From contig NZ_JAMLJN010000002.1 of the NCBI RefSeq assembly GCF_023634865.1, forward strand, positions 248,001 through 312,000: DNA of 64,000 nucleotides, in the 5' to 3' direction. Shown one piece after another: positions 15,667-24,101 of this stretch (within the stretch, counting starts at the first letter, position 1; each line of letters starts with the position of its first letter). The notes below the pieces were generated by a model. That model did not search any database. It saw only the letters and a list, made by a program, of their open reading frames with translations, and had not been told where the DNA came from. Source of the DNA: Flavobacterium fragile. Its GTDB lineage: Bacteria; Bacteroidota; Bacteroidia; Flavobacteriales; Flavobacteriaceae. A program made the translations under genes and the position numbers.

Positions 15667-17232
15667 TTAAAAACTAAAACTAACTCCAGTATATAAACCA
15701 ATAAAATAAGGTTTAAAATTGCTGGAATTTTCACTAAACGTATTGATTTGGTATTTAAACATAGGTTGGAAATTGGCATTAAAGCTTTTCCAGAAACTAT
15801 ATCTAAAACCCAAACCGACATTACTACTAAAATGTATGCTGTTTAAATTATTTGCTTTTCCTACTTCCATTTGGATACCGTTGGCTAATAATGAAATGTT
15901 GTTTTGATTTAAAAATAATGTACTCATACCACCGATTACTTCAATGCCAAATTTTTTGTCTATAAGTTTATAACTGAGTTCTAGAGGTACCTCGATGTAA
16001 CTAATATTTTGTTCTAATGCGCCTACATTATTTTCAATCATAACATTTTCTACATCACCAGAAAGTGTTTCAACTTGATTTAATTTTGATGAGAATTCAA
16101 TGTTTTGAGTAGCCGCGTTTCTGGAAATTGTTGGAATATTATTTGTTATGGTAGTCATTTTTGCATTAAAAATAACATCATTAGTACTATAACTAAGATT
16201 AATATTATTCACTCCAGCTTTAACGCTTAATTTGTTATTTATTTCGTAAATTCCTGCAATTCCATAACTCAAAGTTGTAGTGTAATTTTTACTATTCGCA
16301 TTAAATTGATCATCTATTGAAGATCCTTGTACTAAAGAATTGAAATAAACAGGCGATGCATTAGTGCTAATCGCCCATTTACTTCTTTTTTCTTTTTCAT
16401 CTGCATTTTTCCCACTCTCTTTTTCTTTAAGCAATTCCTCTAATGGATTTGTTTCTTTTGAAATTTCAGCCACTAGTGTACTATCTTTAATCTCTAATTT
16501 ATTCGAAATAGAGTTATGTTTTTTGGTATGTTCGTCATTTTTTGAAATCAATGTTTCATTAAATGATTTGTTTTTAAATATGATTTCTGACTTTTTCTTT
16601 TCACCAGAATTGTCAACTAAAACTTCATTTTTAAATACGTATTTATTTTCTTTTTGGTTTTTTAAGATGTTATTTCTTTTGTTGTTTGATTTCTTTTGTT
16701 TTTCTTCAGAATTAGCTACCCAATTTTTCTCTTTTGAGATTTTCGTTGATGGAATAATTTTAAAATTTGAATTCGTCTTATTTTCTTTTTCTGATTTTTG
16801 ATTTGCAACAACTCTTTGTTTCTTAGACTTTATGTTAAGGTTATTTAAATTTTCATTTTGAATTTGTGTTGTTTGATTAACTTTTTGTGCTTCCGAATTT
16901 TCTTTTTTTGTATTTCTACCACTAACAACAGTTTCGTTTTTTAACGGAATACCGGAATTATCGAATTTATTATTAGTGTTTACAGTAGAATTTTCAGGAT
17001 TTTTGAAATCTGTTGATTTTGTGTTATCAGAAAAATTCCAAATCAAAGCACCAATTATAAACAATGAAGCAGCAATTCCAGAGAATTGAAACCAAAAAGG
17101 AATCACTCTTTTTTTCTTTTTTTTCTCTTTCAATCGATCAGCAATGATTTCCCAAGAATTATGAGGCGGAATGGCTTCAAAATCCTTAAATTTCTCTTGA
17201 AAGAGACGTTCTATATTTTTGTTGTCTTTCAT
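15667..17232 (-). CDS. Anti-sigma-like N-terminus, membrane helix, long linker and outer-membrane beta-barrel in one protein
   Basis: A 521-residue protein of unusual plan. Residues 1-44 are charged and cytoplasmic-looking (LFQEKFKDFEAIPPHNSWEII), 45-66 form one membrane helix (FWFQFSGIAASLFIIGALIW), about 67-284 are a low-complexity Lys/Asn/Ser/Glu linker, and 285-521 look like an outer-membrane beta-barrel of PorT/OmpA-like type, with alternating strands and a C-terminal Phe (GVSFSF). There is no ordinary signal peptide. The ATG overlaps the stop of the ECF sigma factor gene (ATGA), which points to an anti-sigma or signalling role. The function is inferred only from this coupling. Confidence 0.75.
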   Translation of the reverse strand: MKDNKNIERLFQEKFKDFEAIPPHNSWEIIADRLKEKKKKKRVIPFWFQFSGIAASLFIIGALIWNFSDNTKSTDFKNPENSTVNTNNKFDNSGIPLKNETVVSGRNTKKENSEAQKVNQTTQIQNENLNNLNIKSKKQRVVANQKSEKENKTNSNFKIIPSTKISKEKNWVANSEEKQKKSNNKRNNILKNQKENKYVFKNEVLVDNSGEKKKSEIIFKNKSFNETLISKNDEHTKKHNSISNKLEIKDSTLVAEISKETNPLEELLKEKESGKNADEKEKRSKWAISTNASPVYFNSLVQGSSIDDQFNANSKNYTTTLSYGIAGIYEINNKLSVKAGVNNINLSYSTNDVIFNAKMTTITNNIPTISRNAATQNIEFSSKLNQVETLSGDVENVMIENNVGALEQNISYIEVPLELSYKLIDKKFGIEVIGGMSTLFLNQNNISLLANGIQMEVGKANNLNSIHFSSNVGLGFRYSFWKSFNANFQPMFKYQINTFSENSSNFKPYFIGLYTGVSFSF

Positions 17233-17774
17233 TTACTTTTTTTTATCTCAAAATTTTTATTTGATTCAATTTTGCTTTTCAAAATAGCTTTCGCTCTAGC
17301 TAAATTAGATTTTGATGTTCCTATATTAATTTTGAGCATTTCTGCAATTTCTTTGTGCGAATAACCATCTAAAACATATAGGTTAAAAACTAATCGATAT
17401 CGATCTGGTAATTCCTGAATAATTTGTGTTAGAAATTCAATACTAATATTTTCCTCATCTACTTCTATTTCATCTTCATCAACCGCTATTTTCTCCGAAA
17501 TAATTTCAAAGACATTTTGTTTTCTATATTGTTGAAGAATATAATTGATTACGACACGTTTTGCCCAACCTTCAAAAGATCCTATATTTTTATATTGATT
17601 GATTTTCTCAAAAAGAATTAAAAAACTCTCTTGTAAGTTATCTTGAGCCTCTTCATAATTACGCGAATATTTTAAGCAAACAGAAAACAATTTTGGCGCT
17701 AAAAGGCGATAAAGTTGTTCTTGTGCTTTTGTATTATTGTTACAACATTCATGTATAAGTTGCTCTATAATCAA
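17229..17774 (-). CDS. ECF RNA polymerase sigma factor
   Basis: A 181-residue sigma-70 family protein of the extracytoplasmic-function group. Region 2 spans about residues 20-90 (YEEAQDNLQESFLILFEKI, GWAKRVVINYILQQYRK), and region 4 spans about 115-165 (LPDRYRLVFNLYVLDGYSHKEIAEML, then the recognition helix GTSKSNLARAK). The frame appears to start at TTG 17774, since no ATG lies near; homologues I remember also begin there. It is preceded by the lipoprotein gene (11 bp) and overlaps the anti-sigma-like barrel gene by four bases, so the three probably form one operon. Confidence 0.9.
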   Translation of the reverse strand: MIIEQLIHECCNNNTKAQEQLYRLLAPKLFSVCLKYSRNYEEAQDNLQESFLILFEKINQYKNIGSFEGWAKRVVINYILQQYRKQNVFEIISEKIAVDEDEIEVDEENISIEFLTQIIQELPDRYRLVFNLYVLDGYSHKEIAEMLKINIGTSKSNLARAKAILKSKIESNKNFEIKKSK

Positions 17775-17785
17775 TTTCTTTATTA

Positions 17786-18187
17786 TTAGTTTACAGGAAT
17801 ATCATAGGTCATAAAAGTATCGTTTCCTTCATTATCTTTTCCAGTCCAAAATTTAAAAACATAATTACCCGTATTGGTAACATGAAAGCTAAATGTTTCT
17901 TCAACCAATATGTTTTCCACAGGAGCACAATTACCTCTTTCTTCAACTAAATTTTTAATGGCACATGTTCTAACATTAAGGTCTTTTTCGTAATAAATTC
18001 CGTAAGGAGAATGACAATTTGTAGGCCTATAATATTGCATGGTAATTTGATATGTTTCTCCTAATACAAATTCTGTAGGCATTTCAACAGAATGAACAGG
18101 CAAAATATCTACATAAAAATTGTTTTCATCTAATTCACAAGAATTTAGAAGAAATAAAAGGCTTAAAAGTAAAACTATTCTTTTCAT
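17786..18187 (-). CDS. Putative lipoprotein
   Basis: A 133-residue protein with a lipoprotein signal (MKRIVLLLSLLFLLNSC; cleavage before Cys 17). The mature part has a beta-sandwich look, ending in a strand pair typical of small Ig-like domains (FSFHVTNTGNYVFKFWTGKD), and contains three more Cys residues (THCH-like NCHSPYG, RTCAIK, GNCAPV) that could form disulphides. I know no function. It lies just upstream of the ECF sigma gene and may be cotranscribed with it, which would make it a candidate sensor or target of that system. Confidence 0.7.
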   Translation of the reverse strand: MKRIVLLLSLLFLLNSCELDENNFYVDILPVHSVEMPTEFVLGETYQITMQYYRPTNCHSPYGIYYEKDLNVRTCAIKNLVEERGNCAPVENILVEETFSFHVTNTGNYVFKFWTGKDNEGNDTFMTYDIPVN

Positions 18188-18251
18188 TTAATCTCAAAGT
18201 TATATTTGTTAGATTCTAAATTCATAAAAAGGTTGCGTTAGACCAAAAAAA

Positions 18252-18270
18252 ATCCCGAAAAAATCGGGAT
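18252..18270 (-). terminator. Hairpin terminator after recA
   Basis: Stem ATCCCGA/TCGGGAT with a five-base A loop (Ts on the minus strand), followed on the minus strand by eight Ts. Confidence 0.85.
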
Positions 18271-18276
18271 AATTTG

Positions 18277-19281
18277 TTAACCATGGTTTTCTTTGATGGT
18301 TTCTTTTATTTTTTGTTCTAATTCATCCATCAATTCTGGATTGTCTTTAATTAACACTTTCACAGCATCTCTACCTTGACCCAACTTAGTTTCTCCATAA
18401 CTAAACCAAGAGCCACTTTTCTTGATTATTTCAAATTCTACGGCTAAGTCTAAAATTTCACCTACTTTAGAAATTCCTTCTCCGTACATAACATCAAATT
18501 CAGCTGTTCTAAATGGTGGCGCTACTTTGTTCTTAACGATTTTAACTTTAGTTCGATTTCCAATTACGTTTTCGCCATCTTTAATTTGTGTCGATTTACG
18601 AATATCTATACGAACCGAAGCATAGAATTTTAATGCGTTTCCACCTGTTGTGGTTTCTGGATTTCCAAACATTACCCCAATTTTATCACGTAACTGGTTA
18701 ATGAAAAATACGGTACAATTGGTTTTGTGAATGGTACCTGTTAACTTTCTCAAAGCTTGCGACATTAAACGAGCATGTAATCCCATTTTAGAATCTCCCA
18801 TGTCGCCCTCAATCTCGCTTTTTGGAGTTAAAGCAGCAACCGAGTCAACAACAACGATATCAACTGCTCCTGAGCGAATTAAACTCTCGGCAATTTCTAA
18901 CGCTTGTTCACCATTGTCAGGTTGCGAAATAATTAAATTGTCAATATCAACCCCTAATTTCTCAGCATAAAAACGGTCAAATGCGTGCTCAGCATCAATA
19001 AATGCTGCAATTCCACCCGCTTTTTGAGCTTCTGCAATGGCGTGTAATGTTAACGTGGTTTTACCTGACGATTCCGGTCCGTAGATTTCTATGATTCTTC
19101 CTCTTGGGTAACCATTTACTCCAAGAGCCAAATCAACACCTAATGAACCTGACGGAATAGCTTCTACTTCTTCAACAGCGCTATCACCTAATTTCATTAC
19201 GGTTCCTTTTCCGTACGTTTTGTCAAGTTTGTCTAATGTTAGTTGTAAGGCTTTTAATTTTGCGTCTTTATCTGAGCTCAT
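18277..19281 (-). CDS. recA: Recombinase RecA
   Basis: ATP-dependent strand-exchange protein for recombination and repair. The 334-residue product has every hallmark: Walker [41 protein letters not shown] (Walker B and loop 1), [22 protein letters not shown] (loop 2) and a C-terminal acidic Lys/Glu tail. The frame is open to 19308, but homologues start at [12 protein letters not shown], so ATG 19281 is used. It is transcribed alone and ends at a strong hairpin. No SOS box of known type is visible. Confidence 0.98.
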   Translation of the reverse strand: MSSDKDAKLKALQLTLDKLDKTYGKGTVMKLGDSAVEEVEAIPSGSLGVDLALGVNGYPRGRIIEIYGPESSGKTTLTLHAIAEAQKAGGIAAFIDAEHAFDRFYAEKLGVDIDNLIISQPDNGEQALEIAESLIRSGAVDIVVVDSVAALTPKSEIEGDMGDSKMGLHARLMSQALRKLTGTIHKTNCTVFFINQLRDKIGVMFGNPETTTGGNALKFYASVRIDIRKSTQIKDGENVIGNRTKVKIVKNKVAPPFRTAEFDVMYGEGISKVGEILDLAVEFEIIKKSGSWFSYGETKLGQGRDAVKVLIKDNPELMDELEQKIKETIKENHG

Positions 19282-19383
19282 AATAAAATATTTTTCGTAA
19301 AAATACATTTTTTTTTATTCGATACAAAAAATGTTAATATGTTTTGATGGGCTATTAAAGATTTGATTTTTAATCAATTTTAT

Positions 19384-19391
19384 TACCTTTG
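19384..19391 (+). promoter_or_regulatory. -7 promoter box for the trhO-trhP-fdx operon
   Basis: TACCTTTG (TAnnTTTG), 57 bases before ATG 19449. The leader contains GAATTC twice, nine bases apart (19398-19403 and 19413-19418), which could pair as a hairpin. Confidence 0.6.
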
Positions 19392-19448
19392 TGCCCGAAT
19401 TCTTCCATTTAGAATTCATAACATAATTCTCACTTAAACGTTTATAGC

Positions 19449-20807
19449 ATGCAACTGTACAACACCTTAAGCGCAGAAGAAAGAAAAGAGCTAATTGATT
19501 TAGCGGGTAAACAACGATTAACGTTGTCTTTCTATGCGTATGCCAAAATTGAAGACCCTAAAAAATTTCGTGATGATTTATTTCTAGCTTGGAATGCACT
19601 CGATGCACTGGGCCGTATTTACGTTGCTCACGAAGGAATTAACGCTCAAATGAGTGTGCCAGCAGAAAATTTTGAAGCTTTTCGCGAAACTTTAGAAGTA
19701 TATGATTTCATGCGTGGTATTCGATTGAATGTTGCCGTAGAACAAGACGATCATTCATTTTTGAAATTAACAATCAAAGTGCGTCATAAAATTGTAGCCG
19801 ATGGTTTAAATGACGAAACGTTTGATGTTACCAATAAAGGAGTTCACTTAAATGCCAAAGCTTTCAATGAAATTTTAGAAGATCCTAACACGATTGTGGT
19901 AGATTTCAGAAATCATTACGAAAGTGAAGTAGGTCATTTTAAAGGAGCTATTACTCCAGACGTAGAAACTTTTCGTGAATCGTTACCTATTATCAACGAG
20001 CAGTTAAAAGATTTCAAAGAAGATAAAAACCTAGTGATGTATTGCACCGGAGGAATTCGTTGCGAAAAAGCATCTGCGTATTTCAAACATCAAGGTTTTA
20101 AAAATGTATTTCAGCTTGAAGGTGGAATCATCAATTACGCCAAACAAATCAAAGAGGAAGGTTTGGAAAGTAAATTTATTGGTAAGAATTTCGTATTTGA
20201 TAATCGTTTAGGAGAACGAATTACTGAAGATATTATTTCGCAATGTCATCAATGTGGAAAACCTTGTGATAATCACACCAACTGTGCAAACGATGGTTGT
20301 CATTTATTGTTTATTCAATGTGACGAATGTAAAGCAGCCATGGAAAATTGCTGTTCTACCGAATGTTTAGAAATGACACATTTACCATTAGCCGAACAAG
20401 TAAAATTGAGAAGCGGAAAACAAGTTGGAAATAAAGTATTCCGTAAAGGAAAATCCGAAGCGTTGAAATTTAAAAAATCAGGTGAATTGCCTGATGCTCC
20501 AATTGCAACAGTGAAACCGGTTAAAGATATTCGCCAAAAAATCAAAGTTAAAAAAGTGATTTTAGGAAAAGCTCAACATTACTACGTTAAAGCTCAAGTA
20601 GGCCTTTTTCAAATCGAAAATAACGAATTGAATGTAGGAGACAAGATATTAATTTCAGGACCTACTACTGGAAATGAGGAATTGGTTGTGGAAAAAATGT
20701 TTGTTAATGGAACGGAAGCCAATCAAGCAAAACCAGGTGATAAAGTAACTTTTGCTTTACCTTTTAGAGTGCGATTATCAGATAAATTATTTAAAATCAT
20801 CAGCTAA
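19449..20807 (+). CDS. trhO: tRNA uridine(34) hydroxylase TrhO with an added U32-type C-terminal domain
   Basis: TrhO makes 5-hydroxyuridine at the wobble base of tRNAs using oxygen. Residues 1-130 form the N-terminal acylphosphatase-like domain; about 140-235 are the rhodanese domain with active-site loop CTGGIRCEK; about 265-310 form a Cys-rich, probably zinc-binding block (CHQCGKPCDNHTNC, QCDECKAAMENCCSTEC). Plain TrhO ends near there. This protein of 452 residues continues with about 85 residues that match the C-terminal domain of the next gene product at roughly half of all positions. It overlaps trhP by one base. Confidence 0.92.
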   Translation: MQLYNTLSAEERKELIDLAGKQRLTLSFYAYAKIEDPKKFRDDLFLAWNALDALGRIYVAHEGINAQMSVPAENFEAFRETLEVYDFMRGIRLNVAVEQDDHSFLKLTIKVRHKIVADGLNDETFDVTNKGVHLNAKAFNEILEDPNTIVVDFRNHYESEVGHFKGAITPDVETFRESLPIINEQLKDFKEDKNLVMYCTGGIRCEKASAYFKHQGFKNVFQLEGGIINYAKQIKEEGLESKFIGKNFVFDNRLGERITEDIISQCHQCGKPCDNHTNCANDGCHLLFIQCDECKAAMENCCSTECLEMTHLPLAEQVKLRSGKQVGNKVFRKGKSEALKFKKSGELPDAPIATVKPVKDIRQKIKVKKVILGKAQHYYVKAQVGLFQIENNELNVGDKILISGPTTGNEELVVEKMFVNGTEANQAKPGDKVTFALPFRVRLSDKLFKIIS

Positions 20808-22048
20808 TGACAACTTCTGGAAGAATTGAATTAATGGCGCCTGCCGGAAATTTCGAATCGCTTCAAGCAGCATTAGATAATGGATGTGATTCGATTTACT
20901 TTGGTGTCGAACAATTAAATATGCGAGCTCGTGCAACAGTGAATTTCGTTTTAGACGATTTACCAGAAATTGCGCGTCGTTGCAACGAAAAAAATGTTAG
21001 AACCTATCTAACTTTAAATACGATTATCTATGATCACGATTTATCGATTGTAAAAACACTTTTAGCTAAAGCCAAAGAAGCAGGAATTACAGCGGTAATT
21101 GCCTCAGACCAGGCCGTGATTATGACAGCTCGCACGATGGGAATGGAAGTGCATATTTCTACACAATTAAATGTAACAAATATCGAAACCGTAAAATTCT
21201 ACGCGATGTTTGCCGATACAATTGTATTATCTCGCGAGTTGAGTTTGCGCCAAGTGAAAAAAATCACAGAACAAATCGAAAAAGACCAAATCAAAGGGCC
21301 AAGTGGTAATTTGGTTGAAATCGAAATCTTTGGTCATGGTGCTTTGTGTATGGCAGTTTCTGGGAAATGTTATTTGAGTTTACATTCGCACAATTCCTCT
21401 GCCAATCGAGGTGCTTGCAAACAAAATTGTCGTAAAAAATATACGGTTATTGATCAAGAAAGTGGTTTTGAAATCGAACTTGACAACGAATACATGATGT
21501 CCCCAAAAGATTTATGTACCTTAGATTTTCTGGACCAAGTTATCGATTCGGGTATCAAAGTATTGAAAATTGAAGGGCGCGGAAGAGCAGCAGATTATGT
21601 AGCAACGGTTACAAAAACTTATCGTGAAGCTATCGATTCCTATTACGAAGGAACATTTACCAAAGAAAAAATCAATACTTGGATGGAAGCTTTGGCAACC
21701 GTTTACAATCGTGGTTTTTGGAGTGGTTATTATTTGGGACAAAAATTAGGTGAATGGTCAGACAATCCAGGTTCTAATGCGACTCAGAAAAAAGTTTACG
21801 TTGGGAAAGGAATGCATTATTTTCCAAAATCAAGTATAGCCGAATTCAAAATTGAAGCTTACGACATTAAAAAAGGCGATAAAATTTTAATCACAGGTCC
21901 GTCAACAGGAGCGCAAGAATTAATTTTAGAAGATTTCTTTGTTAATGATGTGACTTCTGAAAAAGCTACCAAAGGCGATAGTTGTACTTTAAAAGTGCCA
22001 TTCCGCATTCGTTTATCGGACAAAATGTATAAAATTGTAGAAAACTAA
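20807..22048 (+). CDS. trhP: U32-family tRNA hydroxylation protein TrhP
   Basis: TrhP (U32 peptidase family, YegQ-like) makes the same 5-hydroxyuridine from prephenate without oxygen, with an iron-sulfur cluster. The 413-residue protein has the U32 barrel (GCDSIYFGVEQLNMRA, ISTQLNVTN), the four-cysteine cluster site (ALCMAVSGKC, then GACKQNC), the EGRGR segment, and a C-terminal beta domain at about 328-413. The ATG overlaps the trhO stop by one base and its own stop overlaps the ferredoxin start, so the three are translationally coupled. Peptidase activity is not expected. Confidence 0.92.
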   Translation: MTTSGRIELMAPAGNFESLQAALDNGCDSIYFGVEQLNMRARATVNFVLDDLPEIARRCNEKNVRTYLTLNTIIYDHDLSIVKTLLAKAKEAGITAVIASDQAVIMTARTMGMEVHISTQLNVTNIETVKFYAMFADTIVLSRELSLRQVKKITEQIEKDQIKGPSGNLVEIEIFGHGALCMAVSGKCYLSLHSHNSSANRGACKQNCRKKYTVIDQESGFEIELDNEYMMSPKDLCTLDFLDQVIDSGIKVLKIEGRGRAADYVATVTKTYREAIDSYYEGTFTKEKINTWMEALATVYNRGFWSGYYLGQKLGEWSDNPGSNATQKKVYVGKGMHYFPKSSIAEFKIEAYDIKKGDKILITGPSTGAQELILEDFFVNDVTSEKATKGDSCTLKVPFRIRLSDKMYKIVEN

Positions 22049-22278
22049 TGGTCATTGTTACGCTACAAAGAGACAAATGCATTGGTTGCAATTACTGTGT
22101 TGAAATGGCACCTGCACAATTTCAAATGTCCAAAAAAGACGGAAAATCAGTATTAATTAAATCAGTTGACGCCAAAGGTTTTCACACTTTAAAATCGGCT
22201 GACCATACGATTGTTGAAAATTGTGAATTAGCTGCAAAAGCTTGTCCGGTACATATTATTACCGTAAAAGAAACCTAA
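22048..22278 (+). CDS. Ferredoxin, 4Fe-4S
   Basis: A 76-residue electron carrier with one 4Fe-4S site: CIGCNYC near residue 11 and a distal CP in KACPVHII near the C-terminus. A second CxxCxxC motif is absent, so it carries a single cluster. Its start ATG overlaps the trhP stop codon by one base, and a terminator follows at once. This context suggests that it supplies electrons to, or helps assemble, the iron-sulfur enzyme TrhP; direct evidence would have to come from experiment. Length and motif order are normal for the family. Confidence 0.9.
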   Translation: MVIVTLQRDKCIGCNYCVEMAPAQFQMSKKDGKSVLIKSVDAKGFHTLKSADHTIVENCELAAKACPVHIITVKET

Positions 22279-22302
22279 ATTTTTGTTTTACAATACTATA
22301 TG

Positions 22303-22336
22303 AAAACCTATTTCGTTTAACTATGAGATAGGTTTT
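22303..22336 (+). terminator. Hairpin terminator after the ferredoxin gene
   Basis: Nine-base stem AAAACCTAT/ATAGGTTTT with a 16-base loop, followed by Ts; it closes the trhO-trhP-fdx operon. Confidence 0.8.
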
Positions 22337-22458
22337 TTCTTTTTGGCGAACTTCGATATTGATTTTTGAAAGTTTCCACAAAAAATCAATATCTTTACGC
22401 TCAAAAACATTTTAGAAACGTAGTCCAACAAACGGACAATCAACATATATTCAAAATT

Positions 22459-23622
22459 ATGGCATGTACAAACTGTTCCACGGGTGCAAAAGATGGCACA
22501 CCAAAAGGATGTAATAATAACGGGACTTGCGGCACCGATAGCTGTAACAAACTTTCGGTTTTCGATTGGTTGTCAAACATGACGTTGCCAGGTGGTCAAG
22601 AGCCATTTGATGCAGCAGAAATTCGTTTTAAAAACGGAAGAAAAGAATTTTTTAGAAATACAGAAAAGCTAACGTTAGCTATTGGAGATATCGTAGCAAC
22701 CGAAGCTTCACCAGGACATGATATTGGAATTGTGACTTTGACGGGTGAATTGGTAAAAATTCAAATGAAAAAGAAAGGCGAAAATCCAGATAAGGAATTA
22801 GCTAAAATCTACAGAAAAGCATCACAACGCGATATTGATATTTGGACTGAAGCTCGAAATAAAGAAGAAATCGTTCGTATGCGAGCTCGAGAAATTGCAA
22901 TCGATTTGAAATTAGAAATGAAAATTTCGGATGTAGAATTTCAAGGAGATGGTTCTAAAGCTACGTTTTATTACACAGCAAACGATCGCGTAGATTTCCG
23001 TCAATTAATCAAAGAATTTGCTCAAGAATTCAAGATTAGAATTGAAATGAAACAAGTAGGTTTCCGTCAAGAAGCCGCTCGTTTGGGAGGAATAGGTTCA
23101 TGCGGAAGAGAACTTTGTTGCTCAACTTGGTTGACCGATTTTAGAAGTGTCAATACTTCAGCAGCTCGTTACCAACAATTATCATTAAATCCACAAAAAT
23201 TAGCGGGACAATGTGGTAAATTAAAATGTTGTTTGAATTATGAATTGGATACGTATTTGGATGCTTTGAAAGATTTTCCAGATATGGATACCAAATTGTA
23301 CACCGAAAAAGGAGATGCATACTGCCAAAAAGTAGATATTTTCAAAGAAATTATGTGGTTTGCTTATGCGAATGCTCCTGCACAATGGCTGGTATTACCT
23401 GTTTCTAAAGTAAAAGAAATCGTAGCAATCAACAAGAAAAAAGAACGCGTTGCAGCATTGGAAGATTATGTAGTAGAAAGCACTCAGGAAGTAGAGAAAA
23501 AATTCGAAAATGTAGTAGGACAAGACAGTTTAACACGTTTTGACCAACCAAAGAGAAAGAAAAATAATAAAAATAAAAAACGTAAACCTTCAAATTTTAA
23601 AAATGAACCTAAAAAAGAGTAA
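22459..23622 (+). CDS. ricT: PSP1-domain protein, RicT-like
   Basis: A 387-residue PSP1-domain protein. B. subtilis RicT (YaaT) is part of an RNA-maturation complex with iron-sulfur clusters. The first 30 residues are Cys-rich (CTNCSTG, GCNNNGTCGTDSCNK); the core has the conserved GIGSCGRELCCSTWL and GKLKCCLNYE blocks, and the C-terminus is Lys/Asn-rich. The frame is open to 22366, but the family begins at MACTNC, so ATG 22459 is used. The 3' end overlaps gldH by 20 bases. The extra N-terminal Cys residues suggest an additional metal site. Confidence 0.88.
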   Translation: MACTNCSTGAKDGTPKGCNNNGTCGTDSCNKLSVFDWLSNMTLPGGQEPFDAAEIRFKNGRKEFFRNTEKLTLAIGDIVATEASPGHDIGIVTLTGELVKIQMKKKGENPDKELAKIYRKASQRDIDIWTEARNKEEIVRMRAREIAIDLKLEMKISDVEFQGDGSKATFYYTANDRVDFRQLIKEFAQEFKIRIEMKQVGFRQEAARLGGIGSCGRELCCSTWLTDFRSVNTSAARYQQLSLNPQKLAGQCGKLKCCLNYELDTYLDALKDFPDMDTKLYTEKGDAYCQKVDIFKEIMWFAYANAPAQWLVLPVSKVKEIVAINKKKERVAALEDYVVESTQEVEKKFENVVGQDSLTRFDQPKRKKNNKNKKRKPSNFKNEPKKE

Positions 23623-24100
23623 ATTCATTGGGTTACTGATGCTAGTGATGCTTTTTTTCTCATGCGATGAAAAGCAATTTTTTAGCGAATATAAAAAGTT
23701 AGATGGTTCTTGGAAAAAATCAGATACTTTACGTTTTACATTTGAACAAAAAGATACTGTAAATCCATATCATTTGTTTTTAAATGTCAGAAACAATAAT
23801 GATTATCCGTTTAGCAACATGTATTTAATTGTAACCATGAAAGAGCCTGGAAAAAAACCAACGATTAAAGTGGATACGTTAGAGTATTTGATGGCAAATC
23901 CAGATGGAACTTTGTTAGGAGAAGGTTTTTCAGATGTGAAGGAAAGCAAATTATGGTATTTAGAAAATTTCAAGTTCAAGAGGGCTGGAAAATATAATGT
24001 TGAGGTGGTTCAAGCAGTAAGAGAAACCGGAAAAGTAGATGGTGTTTCTGAGCTTAAAGGAATTACAGAATTAGGATTAAGAATTGAAAAAATAAAATAG
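23603..24100 (+). CDS. gldH: Gliding motility lipoprotein GldH
   Basis: A 165-residue lipoprotein (signal LIGLLMLVMLFFSC; Cys 19) that matches GldH of F. johnsoniae, needed for gliding and linked to type IX secretion. The mature part begins DEKQFFSEYKKLDGSWKKSDTL, a pattern typical of the family. The ATG at 23603 lies inside the end of the ricT-like gene (20-base overlap), and the gene encoding PBP1A starts two bases after its stop. Its presence points to a gliding or T9SS-equipped organism, in line with the T9SS protease at 37 kb. Confidence 0.88.
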   Translation: MNLKKSKFIGLLMLVMLFFSCDEKQFFSEYKKLDGSWKKSDTLRFTFEQKDTVNPYHLFLNVRNNNDYPFSNMYLIVTMKEPGKKPTIKVDTLEYLMANPDGTLLGEGFSDVKESKLWYLENFKFKRAGKYNVEVVQAVRETGKVDGVSELKGITELGLRIEKIK

Positions 24101-24101
24101 T

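Noticed and set aside
16364..16801. 145-codon plus-strand frame, very hydrophobic
   Set aside because: It lies opposite the low-complexity Lys/Asn/Glu linker of the sigma-linked barrel protein; AAA and GAA codons read backwards give Phe and Ser runs that mimic a membrane protein.
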